Assembly: GCA_003561535.1 (NCBI GenBank)
Contig: PWWI01000013.1
Coordinates: forward strand, 1 to 32,833
Direction: 5' to 3'
Length of the DNA: 32,833 nt
Source of the DNA: Nitriliruptoraceae bacterium
Lineage (GTDB): Bacteria; Actinomycetota; Nitriliruptoria; Nitriliruptorales; Nitriliruptoraceae
The notes beneath the pieces are model-generated. The model saw nothing but the letters and a program-made list of their open reading frames with translations. It was not told the origin of the DNA and searched no databases. The position numbers and the translations under genes are program-made. This document shows, piece after piece, positions 7,397 through 14,495 of the stretch (position 1 is its first letter; each line of letters opens with the position of its first letter).

Positions 7397-8074
7397 GTGG
7401 GCGATGACCGCCTCACCCTCATGATCGCCGAGGACGACTACCTGGTCCGGGAGGGCGCCCGGGCCGCGGTCGCCGCCGACCCGCGGATCGAGGTGATCGG
7501 GATCGCCAGCGACGCGCCCGAGCTGCTCAGGCTCCTCGAGGACGCCGTCCCCGACGTGGTGCTGCTGGACATCCGCATGCCACCGACCTTCACCACCGAG
7601 GGCATCGACCTCGCCCACCACGTCCGACGCCACCACGCGGGGGTCGGGGTCGTGGTGCTGTCACAGCACGCTGACCCCGAGTACGCCCTGGAGCTGCTGA
7701 AGGACGGGTCCGCGGGGGTCGCCTACCTGCTCAAGGAACGTCTCGGGGACTCGGATCGGCTCGTGCAGGCGATCGACGAGGTCCGCGATGGTGGTTCGAT
7801 GCTCGACCCCCGGATCGTGGAGGCCCTGCTGGAGGCGCAACGGCGCCGGTCCGCCTCGCGACTGGCCGGGCTGACCCCCCGGGAGCTGGAGGTCCTGGCG
7901 TTGATGGCCTCAGGACGGGGCAACGCCGCGATCGCCCGGGAGCTCACCATCACCGACCGTTCGGTCGAGAAGCACACGAACGCGATCTTCCGGAAGCTCG
8001 GGCTGGCCGAGGAGATCGACCTCAACCGGCGGGTCGCCGCGGTCCTGTTCTACCTGCAGCGCTCCCACGACTGA
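7397..8074 (+). CDS. NarL/LuxR-family response regulator
   Basis: A 225-residue two-component regulator starting at GTG 7397, with GAGGGG seven bases upstream. The receiver domain (about 6-125) has the acidic pair Glu12/Asp13 in IAEDDY, phospho-accepting Asp58 in VVLLDIRMPP, Ser89 in VVLSQHAD and Lys113 in YLLKERLG. The C-terminal GerE-type helix-turn-helix occupies about 157-215 (LTPRELEVLALMASG ... ITDRSVEKHTNAIFRKLGL). Response regulators of this class pair with HisKA_3 kinases, and such a kinase is encoded convergently next door. It is probably the output of the binding protein/kinase sensor. The last 165 bp of the gene are also read in antisense by the kinase open frame. Confidence 0.95.
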   Translation: MGDDRLTLMIAEDDYLVREGARAAVAADPRIEVIGIASDAPELLRLLEDAVPDVVLLDIRMPPTFTTEGIDLAHHVRRHHAGVGVVVLSQHADPEYALELLKDGSAGVAYLLKERLGDSDRLVQAIDEVRDGGSMLDPRIVEALLEAQRRRSASRLAGLTPRELEVLALMASGRGNAAIARELTITDRSVEKHTNAIFRKLGLAEEIDLNRRVAAVLFYLQRSHD

Positions 8075-9793
8075 CCCCGACGGGCGTTGGAGTGGGAAGG
8101 CCGCGTCCACCCGGGTCCCCTCCCCGCCGGCCGAGGTGAGGTCCAACACGCCACCGAGGGCCTGGACACGGTCCCGCATGTGCGTCAAGCCACCCCGATG
8201 CCCCGGTCCGTGGGGGTCGAAGCCGACCCCGTCATCGTGGACGTGGACGTAGAGGTGGGTGTCGTCGACGCTGATCTCGACGTGGAGCCGCGAGGCCTCG
8301 GCGTGCTTGATGGTGTTGACCACGGCCTCGGACACCAGGAAGTAGGCGTTGATCTCCACCTCGGCGTCGACCCGTGGGAGCGGATCGGGGGTGAACCACA
8401 GGTCGACCGGCAGCTCGAGCTTGGCCGTGAGGCTGAACAGCGCCGGGCCGAGGCCCCGGTCGCTCAGGATCGCGGGGAACAGCCGCTGCCCCGTCGTCCT
8501 CAACTGGTCGAGGAGGTGGTCGATCGACTCGGCGAGATCGTTGGTGACCACCTCGACCTGGCCCGGGTCCTGCTCCAGCTCCCGGCGGGCAGCCCCCACC
8601 TGCATGCGCAGGACCACCAGCTGCTGCTGGATGCCGTCGTGGAGGTCCTGCGCGATCCGCTGCCGCTCCGCGTCCTGGACACCGACCATCCGCCGCGCCG
8701 CATCCTGCAGCGCCTCGGCCTGCCGCCTGATGACGAGTAGCTGGGCCCTGAGCCCCCGCCGCATCCGCTCCAGGGCCTCGGCGAGGCGTCCGACCTCGTC
8801 GCTGCGCTCGATGTCGAAGGAGCGGTCGAGGTCACCCGCCGCGATCGCCGTCGCGGTGGCGGTCAGGCCGATCAGCGGTCGGGTGATGACCTTGGCGAGG
8901 GCGAAGGCCAGCGCGCCGCCGACCACCAGCAGCAGGACCACCATCAGTGCCCGCGTCCGCGCCAGCGCTCCGTCGAGGCTGGCCAGCGGGTCGTCGGAGA
9001 CGAGCCCCACCGCAGCCGGGGTGTCCCAGGCCCGCTCGGCGCCGAGCGCCACGTAGCGGATCAGACGTCCGTCCTCGAGCTGCTGGGTCTCGCGTGAGAG
9101 GTCCCATCGGCCCACCGGCGGCGCGCCGACGCGGGCGTCGTCGGTGGCCGCCACCACCTCCCCGGCCACGACCAGTTCGATCTCGTCGACCCCCGTCTGC
9201 TCGAGGTAGCGACGGGCGGCCACGATGTTCAGCGGGAACCCCGTCACGAGCAGGCGGGGTTGCATCCCGAGCCGGTCGACCGAGAGCACGTAGACCAGGC
9301 CGTACCCACCGCCCTGCAGCGGGACCACCCGCTGGCTGCTGCTGGCGCGGCGGGCGACCTCGGTGGCCGCGTCGGGGGACGGCGGTGCGATGCCCCAGCG
9401 CGTCGGCAGTCCGAGCGTCTGGACCTGCCCGCTGCGGACCTCGACCACGCCCACGATCTCCAGCGGGGCGTCCGAGGTCCGTACCACCGACAGGGTGCGG
9501 CGGGCCAGCTCGTCAGCGTCGTCGGTGCCACCTCGCGGAGCGGCGAGCAGCTGCTGGGACACCGCTGACATCAGCTGGCTCGTGCGTACGGCGTCGCTGG
9601 CGATGCGGGCGTCGAGCACGTCCCCGACCTCGCCGAACAGCGTGATGGCCTGGTCCTCCAGCTGCTGGCGGGTCAGCCGTGACTCGAGCACCACCGTCAC
9701 CAGGCTGGCGACCACCAGGGTGGCGACGAATGCGGCGAGGACCCGGGGCAGGATGCCGGTCCCGGGGCGTCGCCACCACCGCGGCGGGGTCAC
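7910..9793 (-). CDS. NarL-type sensor histidine kinase (HisKA_3) with extracytoplasmic sensor domain
   Basis: A 627-residue membrane kinase. GTG 9793 overlaps the TGA of the upstream lipoprotein gene (GTGA); a GTG at 9808 is an alternative. Domains in order: membrane segment (about 16-36), large extracytoplasmic region (37-280), second membrane segment (about 283-304), HAMP linker (to about 350), HisKA_3 with phospho-His385 in AQDLHDGIQQQ, and HATPase with N-box SEAVVNTIKHA (Asn about 493) and DDGVGFD (about 520-526). The conserved domain ends near residue 567 (GTRVDAAFPL). No stop follows, and about 55 further codons run antisense through the end of the response regulator gene. The tail is either a real C-terminal extension or the result of a lost stop. 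Coupling to a solute-binding lipoprotein suggests that the lipoprotein presents the ligand. Confidence 0.92.
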   Translation of the reverse strand: MTPPRWWRRPGTGILPRVLAAFVATLVVASLVTVVLESRLTRQQLEDQAITLFGEVGDVLDARIASDAVRTSQLMSAVSQQLLAAPRGGTDDADELARRTLSVVRTSDAPLEIVGVVEVRSGQVQTLGLPTRWGIAPPSPDAATEVARRASSSQRVVPLQGGGYGLVYVLSVDRLGMQPRLLVTGFPLNIVAARRYLEQTGVDEIELVVAGEVVAATDDARVGAPPVGRWDLSRETQQLEDGRLIRYVALGAERAWDTPAAVGLVSDDPLASLDGALARTRALMVVLLLVVGGALAFALAKVITRPLIGLTATATAIAAGDLDRSFDIERSDEVGRLAEALERMRRGLRAQLLVIRRQAEALQDAARRMVGVQDAERQRIAQDLHDGIQQQLVVLRMQVGAARRELEQDPGQVEVVTNDLAESIDHLLDQLRTTGQRLFPAILSDRGLGPALFSLTAKLELPVDLWFTPDPLPRVDAEVEINAYFLVSEAVVNTIKHAEASRLHVEISVDDTHLYVHVHDDGVGFDPHGPGHRGGLTHMRDRVQALGGVLDLTSAGGEGTRVDAAFPLQRPSGSVVGALQVEQDRGDPPVEVDLLGQPELPEDRVRVLLDRTVGDGELPGDRGVAPS

Positions 9794-11058
9794 TGTTCGG
9801 CGAGCCACCGCTCGGCGGTGGCCTGGACCTGGCCCATCGCCTCCGCGGGGCTGGCTCGGCCGCTCAGGGCCTTGTCCAACCCGTCCCGGAAGGCGGTCGC
9901 GACCTCGGGGAACGCGATCAGCGGCATGACCTGGGCGTGCTCGAGCTGCGTGACGAAGGCCGCGAGGTCCGGCGAGGTAGCGAACAGCGGCGCGTCGTAG
10001 GCGTCCACGTGGGCCGGCAGGCGCCCCTCCTGCTCGGCGAGCGCCAGACCGACCTCCCGCTCGGTGAGGGCGAGCGCCAGGGCGAAGGCCAGCTCCTGCT
10101 GCTGGCCGTCGCGGGGCAGGAACAGGCTGGAGCCGCCCAGCACCGTGCGAGGCGCGACGGGATCGCGCTGGGGCAGCGGGAGGACGGCGATGTCCTCGAT
10201 CGACACCTCGACTTGCGCCTGCCGCCGGGCGATGGGCAGGTCCCAGGAGCCCGACGCGTGGAGCGCCGACCGCCCGTCGGAGAAGGAGGCGACGGCGTCG
10301 CGGGCGAGGTCCACCGCCAGCGGCGGGGGTGCGTGCCCCGCCTCGACCAGCGTGACCAGGGTCTCGATCGCCGTGATCGTCCGGGGATCGTCGAAGGTGA
10401 AGGTCGGCAGCCCCTGCGCGTCCAGTGCGGCCGTCCCGTCGGGTGCGGTCTCCAGCAGCTGTCCCCCACCGGCGACGATCCAGCCGTAGGCCGCCCAGCT
10501 GCTGGCGGTCACCGCCATGGCGTGATCGGTGGCGTCGAGCTCGGCCAGGGTCGCTGCGTGCTCCGCGAAGTCGTCCGCGTGGGCGAGGTCCCCCGTGGAG
10601 AGGCCGGCGGCGTCCAGCAGTTCGCGGTTGACCATCAGGACCAACGCGTTGACGTCGAGTGGCACGCCGTAGAGCCTCCCGCCCCAGGTGACGTCGAGGA
10701 CGGCACCGGGCAGGTAGTCAACCGACGACAGGCCCTCGGCCTCCCACAGTTCGTCCACCGGCTCGGCCAGGTCGGCGGCGGCGGCCGCGAAGGCGTGCCA
10801 GTGGGCGAGGTCGTAGGGCTGGCCCAGCTCCCGGGCAGCCTCGACCAGCTCGGGGATCTGGGAGAAGGGTGAACCCTGCACCTGGACCCGGACCCCCGGA
10901 TGGTCCCGCTCGAACCCGTCGATCACCTCCCCCACCAACGGGGCTGAGGCCCAGTCGTCGGCCATGATGACCCGCAGCATCGTCGGCTCGCCGGCGGGCG
11001 CCGTGAACGCGCAGCCGACCGCGGCCAGGGCGGCGAGCGCGACGAGCAGTCGGCGCAT
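9790..11058 (-). CDS. Extracellular solute-binding lipoprotein (family 1, sugar-type)
   Basis: A 422-residue lipoprotein. ATG 11058 is preferred over GTG 11067 because GGAGGG lies 8 bases upstream of the ATG but abuts the GTG. The signal peptide ends in the lipobox AVGC with lipidated Cys16. The mature part has features of the MalE/UgpB-like family: VIDGFERDHPGVRVQVQ, GRLYGVPLDVNALVLMVNRELLDAAGL, and ALHASGSWDLP. Family members bind sugars, glycerol phosphodiesters or polyols, but I cannot tell the ligand. No permease or ATPase for an importer is nearby; the next gene is the sensor kinase, overlapped by 4 bp. I therefore infer a sensing role, as a ligand receptor for the kinase, rather than transport. 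It follows the molybdenum oxidoreductase gene by 36 bp and may share its transcript. Confidence 0.9.
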   Translation of the reverse strand: MRRLLVALAALAAVGCAFTAPAGEPTMLRVIMADDWASAPLVGEVIDGFERDHPGVRVQVQGSPFSQIPELVEAARELGQPYDLAHWHAFAAAAADLAEPVDELWEAEGLSSVDYLPGAVLDVTWGGRLYGVPLDVNALVLMVNRELLDAAGLSTGDLAHADDFAEHAATLAELDATDHAMAVTASSWAAYGWIVAGGGQLLETAPDGTAALDAQGLPTFTFDDPRTITAIETLVTLVEAGHAPPPLAVDLARDAVASFSDGRSALHASGSWDLPIARRQAQVEVSIEDIAVLPLPQRDPVAPRTVLGGSSLFLPRDGQQQELAFALALALTEREVGLALAEQEGRLPAHVDAYDAPLFATSPDLAAFVTQLEHAQVMPLIAFPEVATAFRDGLDKALSGRASPAEAMGQVQATAERWLAEQ

Positions 11059-11094
11059 CAGCGGCACCCTCCCGGGTCCGCGTCGTCGACGGGG

Positions 11095-12684
11095 TCACAC
11101 GGCCCGGACACGGATGGTATGCCAGCCCTCGGCGCCATCCGGTGCGGGCCGCGCAGGACCCACCGCCTGCAGGGTGCCATCGCCGTCGGTGGCGCGCACC
11201 GCGAGCCGGTGCTCCCCTGGGCTCAGCGGGACCTCCGCGCGCCACTGGACCCAGGTCGCGTCCGACAACGGTGCGATCAGCTCAGCGGTGGAGGCCACCT
11301 CGCCGTCGACGAGCACCTCGACCATCTCGATGCCCCGGGTCGGTGCCCAGGCGACCCCGGCGACGACCACCGACCCGGCGGTCACCTCGTCGTCCATCCC
11401 GGGGACGTCGATCCGGGAGGAGGTCTTGACCGGCCCCTCCTTCGACCAGCCGCGGGGGATCCAGTACCCGTCGACCCCGTCCCAGGGCGTCAGCTCGATC
11501 GCGGCCAGCCACTTCGTCGCGGAGACGTAGCCGAACAACCCCGGGACGACCAGGCGTGCCGGGTAGCCGTGCTGCCGCGGGAGCACCTCGCCGTTCATCC
11601 CGACCGCGACCAGGGCCTGACGCCCGTCGCGCGCAGCCGCCAGGGGGAAGCCGGCGGTGAAGCCGTCCACGGAGCGGCCGAGGACCTGCTCCGCCACCCG
11701 GGTCGGGCCCGCCTCCTCGAGCAGCTCTGCCAGGGGCACCCCTACCCACCGGGCGGTCCCGATCAACGACCCACCGACCTCGTTGGAGACACAGGCGATC
11801 GTGGCGTCCACCTCGACCAGATCCCTTGCCAGGAGCTGGTCGTAGCCGATGCTGAGCGGGCGCTCCACCTCGCCGGTGATGCGCAGCTCCCAGTCGGCGA
11901 CGTCGACCCGGGGCAGCACGATGGCGGTGTCGATGCGGAAGAACCGGTCGATGGGCGTCAGGGCCGGGCTGACCCCTTCGATGCTGGTCGCCAGGTCCTG
12001 GGCCGCCCTCACCGGCGGCAAGGCGGTCGTGGCCTGCGGCATGGGGCCGGAGGGTGGGACGATCCGGGCGGCGACCGACCGGCTCCCCCGGGCAGCCGCC
12101 CCCATCGCGGTCGCACCCACCGAGGCCGCCACGCCGAGCCGCAGGAAGGCCCGTCGGTCCACGGGCGGATCGGTCGGGCTCGGTGGGACGGGCGAGGGCC
12201 GCGGCGGCCGCAGACCCAGGTGGCCGAGGAGGCGGCCGAGCAGGCCGATCGTCACCAGGGTCGCGGCGACGAGGGCGGCCACCACGAGCGGGACCGAGGC
12301 CTCGGGCCGGCTGGCCACCGCGATCGCGGTCCCGAGCCCGACGACGGCCACGGTCGCGGCGGCGGCTGGCAGGCTCGTCGCGCCGATCCGTCCGACCGCC
12401 GCCCCGAGCAGCAGGGCCACGAGCAGTGATGCGAGGGTGAGCACGACCCGGTTGGCCGCCCCCAGCAGGTCGATGGCGGTGGTCACCGCGGGCCCCGGCA
12501 GCGCCGTGACGACCAGCTGTCCGAGCGCGTCCAGGGCGGAGGGGACGGCCGGGCTCACAGCCGCGACCGACTCCGCGGTCGCGATACCGGCGATGGTCGC
12601 GATCATCCCCGCGACCGGCGCACCCCAGCGCGGCGGGTGCGCGAGCAGGGGTGCACGCTCGGTGGTGCCGGCTCCTGCTGTCAC
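11095..12684 (-). CDS. Membrane-anchored molybdopterin-dependent oxidoreductase (sulfite oxidase family)
   Basis: A 529-residue protein. GTG 12684 is chosen because GAGGAG lies 9 bases upstream and the first membrane helix follows shortly; longer starts have no ribosome site. The N-terminal half has about four hydrophobic segments (roughly 22-40, 78-98, 104-125, 131-152). A twin-arginine-like motif RRAFLRLG follows (177-184), then the molybdopterin domain, with the Mo-ligating Cys298 in TIACVSNEVGG and later PARLVVPGLFGYVSATKWL. The C-terminal Mo-co dimerisation domain has WSKEGPVKTSSRIDVP and VAWAPTRGIEMVEVLVDG. This layout is common in actinobacterial YedY/sulfite oxidase relatives whose active domain faces outward. 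The physiological substrate is unknown. A 31-residue membrane peptide is encoded just upstream. Confidence 0.9.
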   Translation of the reverse strand: MTAGAGTTERAPLLAHPPRWGAPVAGMIATIAGIATAESVAAVSPAVPSALDALGQLVVTALPGPAVTTAIDLLGAANRVVLTLASLLVALLLGAAVGRIGATSLPAAAATVAVVGLGTAIAVASRPEASVPLVVAALVAATLVTIGLLGRLLGHLGLRPPRPSPVPPSPTDPPVDRRAFLRLGVAASVGATAMGAAARGSRSVAARIVPPSGPMPQATTALPPVRAAQDLATSIEGVSPALTPIDRFFRIDTAIVLPRVDVADWELRITGEVERPLSIGYDQLLARDLVEVDATIACVSNEVGGSLIGTARWVGVPLAELLEEAGPTRVAEQVLGRSVDGFTAGFPLAAARDGRQALVAVGMNGEVLPRQHGYPARLVVPGLFGYVSATKWLAAIELTPWDGVDGYWIPRGWSKEGPVKTSSRIDVPGMDDEVTAGSVVVAGVAWAPTRGIEMVEVLVDGEVASTAELIAPLSDATWVQWRAEVPLSPGEHRLAVRATDGDGTLQAVGPARPAPDGAEGWHTIRVRAV

Positions 12685-12793
12685 CTCGCTCGGCTCCTCG
12701 GTCGTGGTGGTTCGCCGCCGGAGCCGGGCGGGACGGGCACCGATCAGCCGCCGCACGCCAGGGACGCCGACCGCCGATCCGCGCGCGCTGCGC

Positions 12794-12889
12794 TCACGAC
12801 CAGAGGATCCACCATGCGACCGCTGCGGTGGCGAGGACGCCGACGACGGTCGCGCCACCGAGCGCGAGCAACCACTGTGGTCCGGTCAA
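12794..12889 (-). CDS. Small single-span membrane peptide (31 residues)
   Basis: A TTG start at 12889 follows a textbook AGGAGG with 6-base spacing and opens a 31-codon frame ending in TGA at 12794. The peptide begins MTGPQWLLALGG and ends AVAWWILWS, so nearly all of it is one hydrophobic helix with Trp residues at both membrane edges. There are no charged residues. A TAGGCT -10-like box on the same strand lies about 40 bases upstream. The downstream gene, 109 bp away, is the membrane-bound molybdenum oxidoreductase, so it could be a small subunit or stabiliser of that enzyme (inference). I do not recognise a family. Confidence 0.6.
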   Translation of the reverse strand: MTGPQWLLALGGATVVGVLATAAVAWWILWS

Positions 12890-12927
12890 CGGGGTCCTCC
12901 TGACGACGCGCAGCCAGCCGAACCTGC

Positions 12928-12933
12928 AGCCTA
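12928..12933 (-). promoter_or_regulatory. Candidate -10 box TAGGCT for the small membrane peptide / molybdenum enzyme operon
   Basis: Read on the minus strand, TAGGCT fits TANNNT and lies 38 bases before the TTG start at 12889. It is divergent from the TACCGT box of the acetyltransferase gene, 32 bases away, so the two promoters would be back to back. No convincing -35 is visible. Confidence 0.3.
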
Positions 12934-12965
12934 GACGGGTGGAGCCCCGGTCTCCACGCGGGCGC

Positions 12966-12971
12966 TACCGT
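12966..12971 (+). promoter_or_regulatory. Candidate -10 box TACCGT for the GNAT acetyltransferase gene
   Basis: TACCGT fits TANNNT and lies 28 bases before the ATG at 13000, leaving a short leader that carries the GGAGGGG ribosome site. The -35 region is not recognisable. Confidence 0.3.
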
Positions 12972-12999
12972 CGAGGGCGACAGCTCCCGGAGGGGTCGC

Positions 13000-13809
13000 A
13001 TGTCCCACACCCAGCGCCACGGCGAAGCCGACGACGCACCGCCCCCAGATGAACCTCTCGAGGGTGAATGGTCCTACCGCACGACGCTGCGTGACGGCCG
13101 GGAGGTCCTGCTGCGTTCGATCCGACCCTCGGACCGGGAGCGGTTGATCGCCGGGCTGCGTCGGCTGTCACCGGCGTCCCGCTACCTCAGGTTCCACGCA
13201 CCCATCGAGCAGCTCAGCGATGCCCAGCTCGACTACCTCACCGACGTCGACCATCACGACCACGAAGCGATCGTGGCCCTCGACCTCTCGGACCTGCAGG
13301 TCCCGGGCGTGGGGGTCGCCCGCTACATCCGCGAGCCCTACGAGCCGACCGTGGCCGAGGCGGCGATCACCGTGGCCGACGAGTACCACGGGCGGGGGGC
13401 CGGCACGATCCTGCTGGGCGCGCTGGCAGCCCGGGCCCGCGAGGCCGGCATCGAGGTGTTCCGCAACTACGTGCTCGACGGCAACCAGGGCATGCTCGAG
13501 GTGTTCGACCACCTCGGTGCCGAACGGGAACGCGAGGCCGACGGCCTGTGGCGCGTCGACCTCAAGGTGCCTGAGACCCCCGAGGACGTGCCGTCCTCGC
13601 CCGCCGGGCGGGCGTTCCTGGAGGCCGCACGTTCCGAGCACGTGTTGGCCAGCATCCTGCCCCCGATCTGGAGCCGGTGGCGACGTCGACGGCGGGACGA
13701 GGCGTCGGAGACCGACGAGGACGACGAGCTGGAGGAGCGCATCCAGGCCGAGCTCCTCGACAGCCAGCAGGACCTGGACGAGTGGCTGCGGTCCCGGGAC
13801 GAACGGTGA
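13000..13809 (+). CDS. GNAT-family N-acetyltransferase
   Basis: A 269-residue protein with ATG 13000 behind GGAGGGG. The N-terminal TTLRDGREVLLRSIRPSDRERL and LSPASRYLRFHAPIEQL are typical of GNAT proteins related to the catalytic domain of protein-lysine acetyltransferases (Pat/AcuA-like). The acetyl-CoA pyrophosphate loop is visible as YHGRGAGTILLGAL near 129-142, followed by NYVLDGNQGMLEVFDHLG. After about residue 200 there is a basic patch RWRRRRRDE followed by a very acidic tail (about 232-269), which is not part of the fold and may mediate protein contacts. Whether it acts on proteins or a small molecule cannot be decided; no cyclic-nucleotide domain is fused. The YczE-like gene starts within its stop codon. 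Confidence 0.88.
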   Translation: MSHTQRHGEADDAPPPDEPLEGEWSYRTTLRDGREVLLRSIRPSDRERLIAGLRRLSPASRYLRFHAPIEQLSDAQLDYLTDVDHHDHEAIVALDLSDLQVPGVGVARYIREPYEPTVAEAAITVADEYHGRGAGTILLGALAARAREAGIEVFRNYVLDGNQGMLEVFDHLGAEREREADGLWRVDLKVPETPEDVPSSPAGRAFLEAARSEHVLASILPPIWSRWRRRRRDEASETDEDDELEERIQAELLDSQQDLDEWLRSRDER

Positions 13810-14495
13810 CCGAGGCGACCCCAGGGGCCGGCCCGTTCCAGGTCGGCGGTGCCCCCCGCGGCTACACGGCGATCCGTCGGGCCAACCACCGCCGTGAAGA
13901 GCTCCGGCGCCGCCTCCCCCGGCTGCTGTTCGGCCTGGTGCTGTGTGGGCTGGGGATCGCCTCGATGGTGGCCGCGGACCTCGGGCTCGGCCCCTGGGAC
14001 GTCCTCCACCAGGGGCTGTCCCGACTGAGCGGCATCCCCATCGGCACCGTCGGCATCCTGGTCGGCCTCGTGGTGCTGGGCCTGTGGCTGCCGCTCCGGG
14101 AACGCCCGGGGGTCGGGACCGTGCTCAACGTGCTGGTCATCGGCATCGTCATCGACCTGACGCTGCTCGTGCTCCACACCCCAGGCTCGCTGTGGCTCCG
14201 CACGCTGATGATGCTGGCCGGACCGCTGCTGTTCGCGATCGGGTCCGGGTTCTACATCGGCGCCGGGCTCGGTCCCGGGCCGCGCGACGGGGTCATGACC
14301 GGCCTGGCCCGCCGGGGCGTGCCGGTCGGTGTCGCCCGGGCCGCGATCGAGGTGAGCGTGCTGCTCGCCGGTTGGCTGCTCGGTGGGACGGTGGGAGCCG
14401 GGACGCTGGTGTTCGCCTTCGGCATCGGGCCGCTGGTCCACCTGTTCCTGCCGCGGCTCAGCCTCGCCGACGCCCTCGCCGACACCGACGGCTGA
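13806..14495 (+). CDS. YczE/YitT-like integral membrane protein
   Basis: A 229-residue membrane protein starting at GTG 13806, overlapping the GNAT stop as GTGA. After about 40 mostly hydrophilic residues come several hydrophobic segments beginning LLFGLVLCGLGIASMVAADL. The family motif LGLGPWDVLHQGLS is near residues 60-73, and a related second copy, GAGLGPGPRDGVMTGLARR, is at about 150-170. This internal repeat is typical of YczE-type proteins. The function of the family is not established; a Bacillus homologue is linked to surfactin production. Its stop codon directly abuts the stop of the convergent M23 peptidase gene, with no intergenic base. Confidence 0.85.
   Translation: MTEATPGAGPFQVGGAPRGYTAIRRANHRREELRRRLPRLLFGLVLCGLGIASMVAADLGLGPWDVLHQGLSRLSGIPIGTVGILVGLVVLGLWLPLRERPGVGTVLNVLVIGIVIDLTLLVLHTPGSLWLRTLMMLAGPLLFAIGSGFYIGAGLGPGPRDGVMTGLARRGVPVGVARAAIEVSVLLAGWLLGGTVGAGTLVFAFGIGPLVHLFLPRLSLADALADTDG

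Noticed and set aside
11119-12429. 436-codon plus-strand frame opposite the molybdenum oxidoreductase
   Set aside because: Shadow of a clear gene; no ribosome site or domain.
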